The notes below the pieces were generated by a model that did not search any database, was not told the DNA's origin, and saw only the letters and a list, made by a program, of their open reading frames with translations. Both the position numbers and the translations under genes were made by a program. From Hyaloscypha bicolor E (lineage: Eukaryota; Ascomycota; Leotiomycetes; Helotiales; Hyaloscyphaceae), in assembly GCF_002865645.1 (NCBI RefSeq), contig NW_020194559.1:744001-808000 (forward strand): DNA of 64,000 nt. Reading direction: 5' to 3'. This document shows, one piece after another, positions 1 to 11,169 of the stretch (positions are counted from its first letter, which is position 1; every line of letters begins with the position of its first letter).

Positions 1-3000
1 GTTAGAACTTAAATAGTATTTACCTTAAGTACTTGTATTCTCGGATATATAAAACTCCTATAGATCTTTCGGAATTATAAACTAGCCTACTTTAGTTTAG
101 GGAAGCTTTCTTGAGAATATTTCAGGAATTATAGTATTTATTATAACTTCTTCCAAAAATTAATATAGTATAAATATTTCTAGTCTATTCTTTTTCTATA
201 GAGTAAACTGCTACCCTAAGTCTATATAAAAGTCCTAATTATCTTTTGAGTTAAAATATAGGTATTTCTTATTTCTATTAAATTAGATATAAAGGATAGC
301 AGGTGCTTTTGGGCTAGACTATAGTACTAGTTAAGTACTAAGACTTTTTATACCTATTTTGCAAACTTGTAGTTTAAGATATATTATATTTAATAGGGCT
401 TCTATATCTAATTACTTTATATTATAGTAAAACGTCTTGGTATTATAGTTAGGGGAATTCTGTTTTATAATCTTATCTATTACTTATAGATTTTCTAGCT
501 AATAAGTCTTGGCTAATAGCTAAGAAACTTATTAGCTACTTTATTTAAAGCCTCTAGGAGCAGGAAGTTGCCTTAATAAAGACTTAGTATTAAAAATAGG
601 TTTAACTAATTAATCCAAATAAGGAGTTTATAGTAGGAGTCTCTATATATAGGTAATTCTATATAATAAACTCAAGTTCCTGTCTCTAATTATATAAGTA
701 AGCCATATAAGAAACTCTTTTTGGCCTATTAGAGTAATTCCTATCTCTGGTTATATAAGTTATAATATATAATAAACTCAAACTTTTCTTGGATTATCTT
801 TAGAAGAATTAATAAGCTTTTCTAGATAGACTTATTAAGGCTTTAGTTTTTAAAAATATTAGTCTAGCCTTCTTACTTCTTTCTTAGATAATAGTTTGGC
901 TTTTAGGAATTATATATAAATATTAGAATAAATAAGGAAATATACTATATATACTTTCTAGATAGATTAGGATAGAACTTATAGGATTCCTGTAATATTT
1001 TTATTAAATCTATAATACTGGCTAGTAAAGACTTTAATAACCTTAATAAGACTTGAATTATAAGTCCGGCCCTCAGATTTCCCGTTTAACTTAAAGATTA
1101 AGTAGTCTATAATAGGTTACCTATTATAGAATATATTATACTCTTTTCCTAAAGAGTACCGGATACTAGTAATAGTCCGGAAGCCCTAAAGCCCTTAAGA
1201 CTTTTCGTAAGTTTCGGGCTTTGGGGCTTTTCTATAGCTAGCTAATTATATAGAGTTATATAACTATACGGGTCCGGTATTAATATAAAGTAATTAGTAA
1301 CTTTATATATAGATATAGTATGGTTTTTAGTATAGCTAGTCTAATATATTATATATCTATATATAAATACCTGTAATTTCATTATTATAATATAATATAT
1401 TCTTAATATATCCTTAATATATCCTTAATATAAAAATCCCTTTATAACCCTAGACTTTTAGAAGCCTCCTCTATACTAAAGGTAGAGTATATAATATTAT
1501 TTGGGTATTAAACTCAAAAGGCAAAGAATTATAAAGGCCTTAATAATTATAAGACTTTATAAACTTGGATAGATTTAAGTATTATAAAAGTATTGAATTT
1601 AGTAGCCTGACTTTTAAATTATATAAGAACTAATTAAAGAATATTACTTTAAAGTATTAATTATAAATTCCAAGTATATATATATCTATAAGGAAATAAG
1701 ACCTAAAATAGTACTAAGCTAATTATAAAATATAGGAAAAAGTATATTAGATATTAGGCCTATTTTTTCTTAATTACCTTAACTTCGGCGGATATTTATA
1801 TATAATTTATTAGACCTTATATAATAGGTTTACTTAGAAGAAATAAGGTTAATTAGCCTAGGGAATTTAATAATAATAGTTAGACTTCTGTCCGGGGTAA
1901 TAGGTAAAGTACTAGTAGTAGCCCGGATACCTTAGGTTTTACCTATAAAGCTAAAAACATTATACTTATTAATTCTCTATATCTAATAAGGAAGAGGGGT
2001 AATATATTTATATCTCTAATATACCCATTACTATAGAATAATACTTATATGGTTTATAAGATTAACTATAGTTCCCTTTACTAGAAAAAAGAATAGTAAA
2101 ATTAAAAGAGGATCTAATAGCCTACTACTATTATTATTATTATTACTATTGGGATTAGCTTTAGTAGTACTTTTAGTAGTACTTTCCGTATTATCTTATA
2201 GCTTTTAGAGGTTAGTAAATAGAAAAGAATCCTGATATATATAAGTTAATTAAACCTAAAAACAAAAAAGGATCTATAGAAAAAATAAAGAATAAGAGCC
2301 AGAATTAAAAGAGAGAATTATATATATATTTTTATTTATCTACTGGTTTATTAGATCTCTTCTTATTCTCAAAGTCTTATACTTATACTAGTAAGTAATA
2401 CTTTCCTAGGCTTTCTAGGCTTCTTTAGTCTATTATTTAATCTCCTCAAATTACTATATCTTCTAAGTATTTTCTAGCTCTTTATAAATAATTTTAAAAT
2501 AGAGATCTTTATATAGAATCTTTTTCTGAGTATTTTCTAGCTTTTTATAAATAATTTCAAGACAGATATCTTTATATAAAGTCTTATCCTAGTATAAAAT
2601 AAGGAAAATTATCCAGATATTCTTAGGGCCCAGATATATATTATAGCGGGAAAGATTAAAGATAGTTTAAATAGAACCTGGTAAGACTATAAGTTCCTGG
2701 GCTCTTTTATTATTAGGACTAGTATAGAATACTAGTTTATTTATATTATTAATAAATTAATAATAGTAGATAAGTCTGCTAATATAGAAAGAGAAATAAG
2801 GGAATAGCTACTAAGAAACTATATTAGAAAGAATAGAAAAGACTTAATTATTTATTTTAAATTAAAAGCTACTTATTAAAAAATATCTATTAGAATTCGT
2901 ATAGAGAATCTAGTAAAAGAAATAAGAGAAAACTTATTACTGATTTCTTTAGAAAGTTAAATAGTTCTTTACTTAGCTCTCTAATTCTTTATATTATTAA

Positions 3001-5940
3001 ATGCCTATTTATAGAGAACTAGCTATAAAACTATAATCTATAATTTTATAAGATTAGATCCGGCCATATTTTAATTTATAAGACCTTAAAGGGCTTCAGG
3101 TAGCCTATTACCGGTATAAGGAGCTATGGCCTAGGTAGTAGCCTGAATAACTCTCGTATTTATAGCCTATTAAGCTTATATAGTAGTATAAGTATTACTA
3201 GAAGAGTAATTAGGTCGAGTAATATGGCTTATAGTAAAAGGAAATACGGAAAAGAGTAGTTATAGGGCTATTAGAGCAGGAGAAGCCTGGGATAAAGTAG
3301 AACTAGTATCTGGCAGCTATATAGTAATAGTAACTAGAGGAATAGATATAGTAGATATTCCTAGAAGAAAAGATACGGAATAAGAATACTAAGAAAAGCT
3401 AGGGATCTAAAGTATTTCAGGTATAAAGAGGAAAGCAGATACGGATGGAATTCTAGAGTTATAAGATTTAAATTTATTAGTATTATTACTCTGGATAAGT
3501 AAAGTAATAGTTTCTATATTATATTTATTATTAGTAAATTAATAGAACTTGTAATATTAGATATTACTATACTAGTATTTGGCTATAGGGCATATAGTAT
3601 TAGGGCAGGTTTTAAGAAACAGTAGTATTATTTTAAGAGATAAGAATTTGAGGATATAGAATATTTATATAGTAGATAAACTTAATAATTCTATTAGTAT
3701 TACTCTTAAAAGTAAGAAGGGGGTTTCGAAAATAATATATTTAATAATAAATAATACCTATTTTAATATATCTAGTTATTTTATAACCGGCTTATTTAAT
3801 TATCCTATATTATTAGAAATATTACTAATAAAGGGCTATTTCTAAATAAAGTCCTGAACTATTAGGAACTATACGAGTATTCTTCTGGCCTATATATTAT
3901 TTATATACTTTATATTTATTAGAATAACTTACTTGAGAATCCTATTCCGTATAATAGTAATATTATATCTACTAGTTAGCTTCTCGGACTTTCCTAATAT
4001 TAGTAGCTATCCTGAGGCTATATATATTCGGATTATATATTAGAGCTAGTAATAAGCTTAAATATATAGTCGGTTACTATTTCTATTAGTATTTCTTATA
4101 TAAATATTAGCTATATTTATACTATAAAATATAAGCTTCTAATAATACTACTTTAGTATTTCTCTCGATAGAAACTCGTTAATATTTATATTAGTATATA
4201 AGTAAACTATTCGTATAAAACTATATAAGATTATATTACTTACCCCAAACTAAGTAATTATTAAGAATTATATTATAAAGCTCTATATCTATAAAGTAAC
4301 CCCAGTACTATATCCTGCCTAAGGGCCTCGTATATAGTCTAAATGGCTTGCCGGCTACTATATTAGGCCTAGATCTGTCTTTTCTAATCCTGTAAATATT
4401 TTACAAGTCTATAAACCTATATATCTCGTTTTGGATCTACTATATATAAAATACTAGTAAAGTAATCCGGTCCTATAGGTATTAGTAATTATAATTCCCG
4501 GTATAGGCCAGTTCCTAAAAATAGTTCTATATATACTAATCGGAATTAGTTATATAATCCGGTACTATAATACTAGACCTAATAGCCTTAATAAAAAGTA
4601 ATATAATTATTAGTATCTAATACTTCCTCCTAATAATAGAAAGAATAAGGGGCAGATATAGGGAAACGAAATTACTTATATACTACCGGTATAGCTGGCT
4701 TTTCTAAAGCTCCTACTACCAGGATTTAATCTACTAATTCTCGGTACTTTTCCCAGAAATAAAGTAGTCTTCTATATATATAACTAATAGATTGGCTATC
4801 TATAAGAATATAAAGTATACTTCGGTAATAAGAGGGAATTTAGAGCCTCGATTAGCCCTAAAGAAGTAAAAACAGTAGCCTATTTAAATATAAATCTGAA
4901 GATACTATTATATAACCGAATAGGTAGTCTGATTAGAGATTCCGATATATATCCAGATAATATTATATAAATAAGTATTAATATAAGTATATATCTTAAT
5001 CCCAAATAGTAATAGCTTATTATATTTATTAATTAACTAAATCTAGTCCGGCCTAGGTATAATATATTCTCCCTTCTTGAACTATATCTATTATATTTAT
5101 AATATAATTACCTTGGGATCCAGGAATCGTAATATTATATATAAGCTCTCTTTATAGATAATAAAATACATTAGTAAATAAGGCTCTAATCTTCTAAGCT
5201 AGGGCAAAATAGTAAAATATAGAAAGACTAACCGGGTTACTAGTAAACCTTATTAATGGAAGTATATATATAAATACTATTATCTATAATCTATAACCCG
5301 CCTATTATTTAGCTTACTTTATAGTATTATAAATAGTTACTTGTCTGCCGCTTACCTGTCTATTATAGTTATATGGCAAATGAGACTAAGCTTCTTATAT
5401 ATATAAATAACTCTAGTAATTAAAGCTATATAATTATAATTCTTAAGATCCTTAAGTATTTCCTTATCTATATCTCCCAGATAATACAGGATTATAATCT
5501 ATATATAAAGGAAAGGCATATCTACTATTTAAGTATATATTTGAATATTCTATTCTTATAGTCGCCGTCGGACTATATATGGATTAACTGAGATTTTATA
5601 TAAATCTTTTAATCTATTCGCAATTTTTTCTTAATTAATATTTATATAAGCCTATTTAGTAATAGCTTTGTAATATAGTAATAGATTTATTAAAAATTAT
5701 AGTATTATTTTAATAAAATCTATTAAGTTATTTTAATAGAGATTAAGTTCAGGGTATGCTTTACTATTATAATATACTTTCTAGTAATATAAGTACTAAA
5801 AAACTCGAGTAACGTTACCCCTATATGATTTTGTTAATTAATTACCAAAAAAAAGTAATTAGCCGGCTTCTTAGTTATTTTAATAGTTTAATTTTCTTAT
5901 TTCTAACCTCGGGAATATTAAGGAAGTTATTAGACCCTGT
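1..5940. repeat. AT-rich RIP-degraded relic, possibly Ty1/copia
   Basis: No open reading frame survives. The stretch is very AT-rich, with CA and TG rare and TA abundant, as expected after RIP. Around 4,270-4,500 on the plus strand, a frame broken mainly by TAG/TAA codons reads like the end of a copia-type integrase: a K/R-rich block, then a 'SKWLAGYY' block, then an 'NILQVY' block. That assignment is weak. Local oddities are three copies of a 12-bp unit (tccttaatatat) near 1,392-1,430, a TTA microsatellite near 2,128-2,150, and a 13-bp inverted repeat at 1,182-1,228. I could not identify LTRs or terminal repeats, so the relic cannot be bounded. Confidence 0.5.
1182..1228. repeat. 13-bp inverted repeat (hairpin)
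   Basis: Arms at 1,182-1,194 (agccctaaagccc) and 1,216-1,228 (gggctttggggct) pair with one G-T mismatch around a 21-base loop. It is one of few GC-rich spots in the degraded stretch. No function is evident. Confidence 0.5.
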
Positions 5941-6124
5941 TAATAGTAATTATCCGTGACCGCGGGGCGTGGGGGGGGGAGGAGGGGTTCCGTCTTAAGG
6001 ATTAATCCCCATATCGTGGGTGTGCACTGAAAGCCGAACCTATTGCGTTGTTATCATTCCGACGAACGGAAAATCAGAAAATCAGAAAATCACTTTTCGC
6101 TTCTCGGATTTGTCCGCTAGCTAG
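5941..6124. other. Transition from RIP-degraded DNA to gene island
   Basis: Base composition switches abruptly here. The segment contains a G-rich run near 5,964-5,990, which could form a quadruplex, and three copies of a 9-bp unit (aaaatcaga-like) near 6,068-6,093. No coding frame enters the downstream ankyrin gene: its frame meets TAG at 6,122-6,124. It may be the broken upstream part of that gene or a splice-site region (a 'cctcag' lies just before the open frame). Confidence 0.4.
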
Positions 6125-8853
6125 CTGTGGGCCTCAGTACAGTTGCTGTTTGAGAAGGCAGTCGCGCTGGAAGCGAAGGCCGAGTCCAAAGATGGAAGTT
6201 CCTGGACACCATTGTACCGCGCTTCGCGATATGGTCCGAAACAGGAATTACGGTCCATCCTGGCGAAGTACGGCGCCGATCCCGACCCATGCGACCATGG
6301 CGATCGAACGCCTTTGTCGGTGGCGGCTGAATTTGGGCACGAAGCCGTCGCGGAGCTTCTGCTCAAGAACGGTGCTGATGTCGACCTCGAAGACGCCAAC
6401 GGCAGGACTCCCCTCTGGTGGGCGGCCACGAACGGGCATGCTGCTGTTGCGGAGCTGCTGGTAAAGGCAGATGCCGACATCGAGCACGCGAATCAAGACG
6501 GCGAGACGGCTCTTTCACAGACCAAATACAAAGGGTTCGAAGCCGTTGTAGACTTACTCAACGAGAAGATCGTCGGCCCTGCGTTTCCCAAGAGCGACCG
6601 AGACGCACTGCTGTGGTGGGCGGTCACGGAACGACACGCGGCTGTGGTAGAGGCACTCCTGGAAGACGGAGGCGACCCAAACAGGCCGGGTCCTATCGGC
6701 CAGTGCCCGCTACTGTGGGCTGCTGCGAATGGGTACAAGACGTTGTTGAGGTGCTGCTAGACAGAGGCGCGACACTCGAGCCCAAGGATCGATACGATAG
6801 CTGGAAATCAGTCGAGACTATTGGGTACGTCGACGGAGATCAGACTCCATTGTCCTGGGCCGCGAGGAATGGACACACGGCCGTCGCGGCGCTGCTGCTT
6901 GAGAAAGGGGCCGACCTGGAATCGAAAGACAAGGTTTCCCGAATGCCGCTGCTATGGGCAGCTGCAGAGGGACACACAGCAGTTGTGGAGCTACTCCTGG
7001 AGAAGGGAGCAGACCAGCAGCCAAAAGAACGAGATGATAGCTATGTGCTTGACAGCTGGAAGACAGAGAAGAGTGGTCATACCGCGCTCTGGTGGGCTAA
7101 GAATGGGAACCATAGGGCGGTGGCAAAGCAGTTGATCGACCAAACAGTCGCAACAGAAACGAAGAAGGAATCCAAGGATAGGTATGGCCGTACAGTACTC
7201 TCGTGGGCGGCCGAGTTTGGGCACGAGACAGCAGTAAAAATTCTATTATCAAGATGGCATGTCCAATGGGACTCGTCCGACTACGAAGGCTGGACGCCGC
7301 TCTCGTGGGCAGCACAGAAAGGAAGGCATGAGATCGTGGAATTACCCTTAGCGAAGGGCGCCAAGCCGGACTCGTCCGGTAAAAATGGCCGTACACCGCT
7401 ATCGTGGGCTGCCGAGAACGGAGACATGGCGGTGGTTAGTCTTTTGCTTAAGAACGGTGCTGATATGGAGCGAAAGGACAAATATGGCCGGACCCCGCCG
7501 TCGTGGGCAGCCGAGAAGGGACAAGCTCTAGTAGTTGCTCTGCTCCTCGAGGAAAGAGCCATTCCGGATTCGCGGGATGCAGAGGGTCGGACTCCGCTGT
7601 ACTGGGCCGCTGAAAAGGGGCACGAAATTGTAGTGGCAAAGCTTCTCGCTGCAGGTGCCGAGCTTGATGCAAAAGATAGTTGGAATAGCTACACGCCACT
7701 ATGTCGAGCGGCAAAGGAAGGTCGGTTCAACGTGGTATGTATGCTTCTCGAGGGAGGTGCCGATCCCGACCCGAGATCAAAGCATCGTGAGACACCGTTA
7801 TTGCTCGCTGCTAAAGGTGGCCACGCTGCGGTGATGGGGGTACTACTGGAGAGGGGTGCTGATCTCAACATGGTCGGGTCTTGGACCGATCGTACTCCTC
7901 TTCAGGCGGCCGCGGCCAGTGGGAACGAGGCAGCAGTGAGGATGCTGTTAGTCAAGGGCGCCCCCGTGGACTTTAAAGGGAAGCACTACGATGGTGAGAC
8001 CCCTCTATATCGCGCGGCCGAGGCGGGGCACGAAGTTGCAGTAAAGATTCTCCTCGAGAAAGGCGCGGACGCCGAGCCAAATAGCCCGCTCACCCAGTCT
8101 CCGTTGTCGCACGCCGTCAAAAATGGCAAGCTGCATATGGCTAAAATGCTTCTCGACAAGGGCGCCGCACTGGAGTCCAAGAATAAGTATTATGATCAGA
8201 CGCCATTGTCCATCGCGGCCAATGAGGGCTACGAGGCTATAATCAAGCTGCTCCTCGAGAGGGGTGCCGAGTTAGAAACCAAGGATTCTTACGGTCGAAC
8301 TCCCCTCTTTTTAGCGGCGGAGAATTTTGGGAATGGTGGAGACAAAGAGGCTGCGATAAGGACACTGCTCGATGCAGGTGCCTATGTAAAATCTGTGGAT
8401 GAGCGCGGGCGGACACCGTTGTGCATGGCCACACAACATTACCAGAGTGTGGCTGTCTTACAGTTGCTGCTCGAGAGAGGCGCCGACCCCAACTTAGGTG
8501 CCGAAGATGGCGAAACATCATTAATCTTGGCTGTTCGAAACGAGGCGGACGCAGTGAAGGTGCTGCTCGAGAATGGCGCCGATCCAGAGTTAAAGGACGG
8601 CAAAGGCCAAGCACCACTGTTGCTTGCAGCAAGGAATGGATACATGGATGCTGTACAACTGCTAGTGGAGAGCGGTGCGAACTTGGAGACGGAGGATCCA
8701 AAAGGTCGCACGCCTATATCGTGGGCTGGGTGGAATGGCCATGACGCTATCGTGAAATTCTTACTACAGAAGGAGCTGCTCCTGCATTCGTGGGCCGCGG
8801 CCCATCGAACCGGAGGAGGAGAAACCGATATTAGTAAAGCGTTTAAGTTGTAG
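6125..8853 (+). pseudogene. Ankyrin-repeat protein, 5'-truncated and frameshifted
   Basis: Conceptual translation gives about 25 ankyrin repeats of roughly 33 residues, with the usual TPLxWAAxxGH...VVxLLLxxGAD pattern. Six lie in a first frame that stops at TAG 6,758-6,760; 19 lie in a second frame open to 8,853. The repeat crossing 6,733-6,745 is continuous only if one base is missing there, so this is a one-base frameshift, a sequencing error, or (unlikely) a 28-base intron. The first open codons already fall inside a repeat, and a stop at 6,122 precedes them, so the N-terminus is lost or on an unseen exon. No ATG opens this frame. The protein ends in a short non-repeat tail. Long uniform ankyrin arrays are typical of the C-terminal sensor of fungal NLR-like proteins, whose N-terminal NACHT/effector part would be missing here. 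Base composition is normal and free of RIP. Confidence 0.8.
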
Positions 8854-9552
8854 CCACATAGGCAATTGAATGCTATGCCAGAAGTGCAGCCCAGCCTCTT
8901 GCCCAGCTACCTGCTTCATGCAGGTGCATATAATAGGTGCTTTGCACCCGTCTAGACAGCAACAATCAATGCTCAGTTCACCAATTCTAACATCCTAAGT
9001 AGTAGAGGTCTTGCTATAGCGAAGTATACCGATATAAAAGGCCAGAAAAAATAAGGGAAAATCGAGGAAGTCGAAGTTATATCAAGAACCCGGCTTGACT
9101 TTGATGATTTGATCGGACGGCAGAATACCTACCGCTTTAATCACGATGTTGTTGCAAAACAGTAGAAGTTAGTTAACGGCTTGCTTTCTCGGCACACGCG
9201 GGATAGGCACTTTCATATATCCATCTAGCATCTACACGTCCCCAACAAATTCCAATCCTTCTATATGGTACACTCCATTAGCAGAGAGTTTGTTTGCCTA
9301 CAGTCGCCTCACTCACCGTCTTCCCTAATTCTCTACTCTCTATTCAAACTGCTGCCTCCCGTTCCGACGCTGGATATAAAAATATAAAACGGCTCGTCCT
9401 CTTTCTCTCTCAGAGGTGCGGTCCCGCTACCATCGACTGAGAAGTGTGAGGAAGCTTTGCGTGTCGTGGGATTATATTAAGGCTTAGGATAAGGTAGGTA
9501 TTAATAAACACATTTATCCTCGCCTACACTTCCCCCTTTCTTCCTACCGCCT
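8854..9552. other. Intergenic spacer of normal base composition
   Basis: No credible coding region. Just after the ankyrin stop there are short hairpins (acctgc...gcaggt and ggtgctttgcacc near 8,920-8,950) that could mark a 3' end. The right half looks like a promoter: an A/T box at 9,375-9,390 followed by CT-rich sequence. Any gene it served is displaced by the retrotransposon inserted at 9,553. Confidence 0.4.
9375..9390 (+). promoter_or_regulatory. TATA-like box followed by CT-rich tract
   Basis: A tataaaaatataaaac run is followed within 20 bases by a CT-rich stretch, a common layout of fungal core promoters. The next 160 bases end at the LTR, so no downstream coding sequence is seen. Confidence 0.25.
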
Positions 9553-9862
9553 TGTGATGGGCACACGTGATGGCGCATGGACAGGTGTCAGATGTTGTGG
9601 ATCTAGTTTCCTATTTTGGGTAAAGCTTGCGATCGGAATCGTACGGATCGCATGGGATCGCGTTTCCTAATTAAGTAAAGGGCTTCGCATGCTTGGCTAA
9701 GTACTAGGGAATATATAGGGAGACGCTCCTAGCTTTGGAAAGGGGTATCGGTTAGTCTTTTATTGGAATCAACTTTTGGAAATCAGCTATACTTGTAAGC
9801 GTTACTCTGCAGCTTACTTACCTTAACTACTTGTATATTACCCTACTATTACGTGCCTTATA
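9553..9862 (+). repeat. 5' LTR of chromovirus copy 1 (little RIP)
   Basis: 310 bp starting tgtgatgg. It aligns base for base to 16,248-16,557, the differences I checked being C-to-T and G-to-A only. It keeps near-normal GC content, so it approximates the ancestral LTR. Confidence 0.92.
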
Positions 9863-9933
9863 TTCTAATCGATCCAACCTTCGGGGAGCAGTTCGTTATG
9901 AGGTATTCAAGCCGTTAATAGACAAAATTATTA

Positions 9934-11120
9934 ATGGCTGGAGTATTAACCAGAAGAAGCGCCTCTGCTATTACTGGGGCGATCCAGTCGGGTATCCAGG
10001 GGAGCGCCCAGTTAGGTACTCTTGGTACCGTCCAATCAGGAGAAGGAAATGGGACTCAGATACTACCAGAACCAGCTGGTAAGATGACGATAACGGAGAA
10101 GCTGGCGGCGGCTTGTTATTATATTACTGAATTAGAAGCGGAGATATAATAAAGGGGGGATCTGGAAAAGCTAGAAGCTCAAATTTATTATCTTGAGAAT
10201 ATTCGAATACTCATTATAGAACCTATTATATTACCGGCGGTATATTTGATTTATAGAACTCCGAAAATCCGAGAATTACTAACTTATAAGAGAAAGAGTA
10301 TTAAAGAAGCTCAGGACTTCTTTTACTAGATAGAACTAAAATAGTATAAAAATAATAGAATTACCTGGGCTATAAATATAATAAAAGTTATATATTATAT
10401 TTTCTGTTTTAAGAATATAGCCAGAGATATCTGGAAATATAGAAAGCAATTAGTAGATATTAATATTATAGATTAGGAAACCTTTATTAAATTTATAAAG
10501 AATTCTATTTTGGATTCGGAGAACTATAGTAATAATATCCTTACCAAATTCAAGAATATAAAATAATAGCCAAGTTAGAGTATTTAAAGCTTTATATCTT
10601 ACTTGGATAGCCTATTAGATAATTTGGGATATATAGGTTTACTATAAAAGCAAAACGACTTATTTAATAGCTTGAGATAGAAGATTCGAAACAAGATTAA
10701 TTATTAAGGAAATACTCTATAAAAAAGGGAAAAGCTTATCTCTATAGCTATAAGAGTCGAGAATAACTTGAATCTATTTACTTAATAGAAATATAATAAT
10801 AAGCTAATAGAATAATAAAAGAAAGGAAATTAGAAAAAAGAAAAAGGAGATAATAAAAAGAAGCAAAAAAGAAGTATATTTCCGTTATAGGATTTATATA
10901 ACCGGAATAGTAAAGGTATAATAATAGGGTCTAATATAGTATCCGTATTGAAATCTATAAGATCGGATATAATTTACTTTATCTACTAAAAAAAGAGTTA
11001 CTATATTACTACCTGCCCAAATCGGGGAAAACCGACTTGCTATAACTATAATAAGTCTAGCTATAAAGTATATAAGTACTTAGAACCAAAAAAGACGGGA
11101 AATAGTTATACTTTATAATA
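9934..11120 (+). pseudogene. gag of chromovirus copy 1
   Basis: The frame starts at ATG 9,934 and is clean for 71 codons (start MAGVLTRRSA), ending at a stop near 10,147. It then continues with RIP stops. A CCHC zinc knuckle is still recognisable at about 10,975-11,035, with its first cysteines and histidine replaced by Tyr/Phe-type RIP changes. The clean N-terminus next to the decayed remainder marks the point where RIP damage begins, near 10,140. Gag is the capsid/nucleocapsid protein of the element; this copy cannot make it. Confidence 0.75.
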
Positions 11121-11169
11121 GTTATACTCGTTTATATTATAGAGGGCAAAGCTCCTGAAACGAGAATAG

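Noticed and set aside
6418..6735. Upstream part of an 811-codon open frame over the ankyrin gene
   Set aside because: In this interval the frame gives Arg-rich non-repeat sequence, while the other frame gives clean ankyrin repeats. Only the part after about 6,738 is real in this frame.
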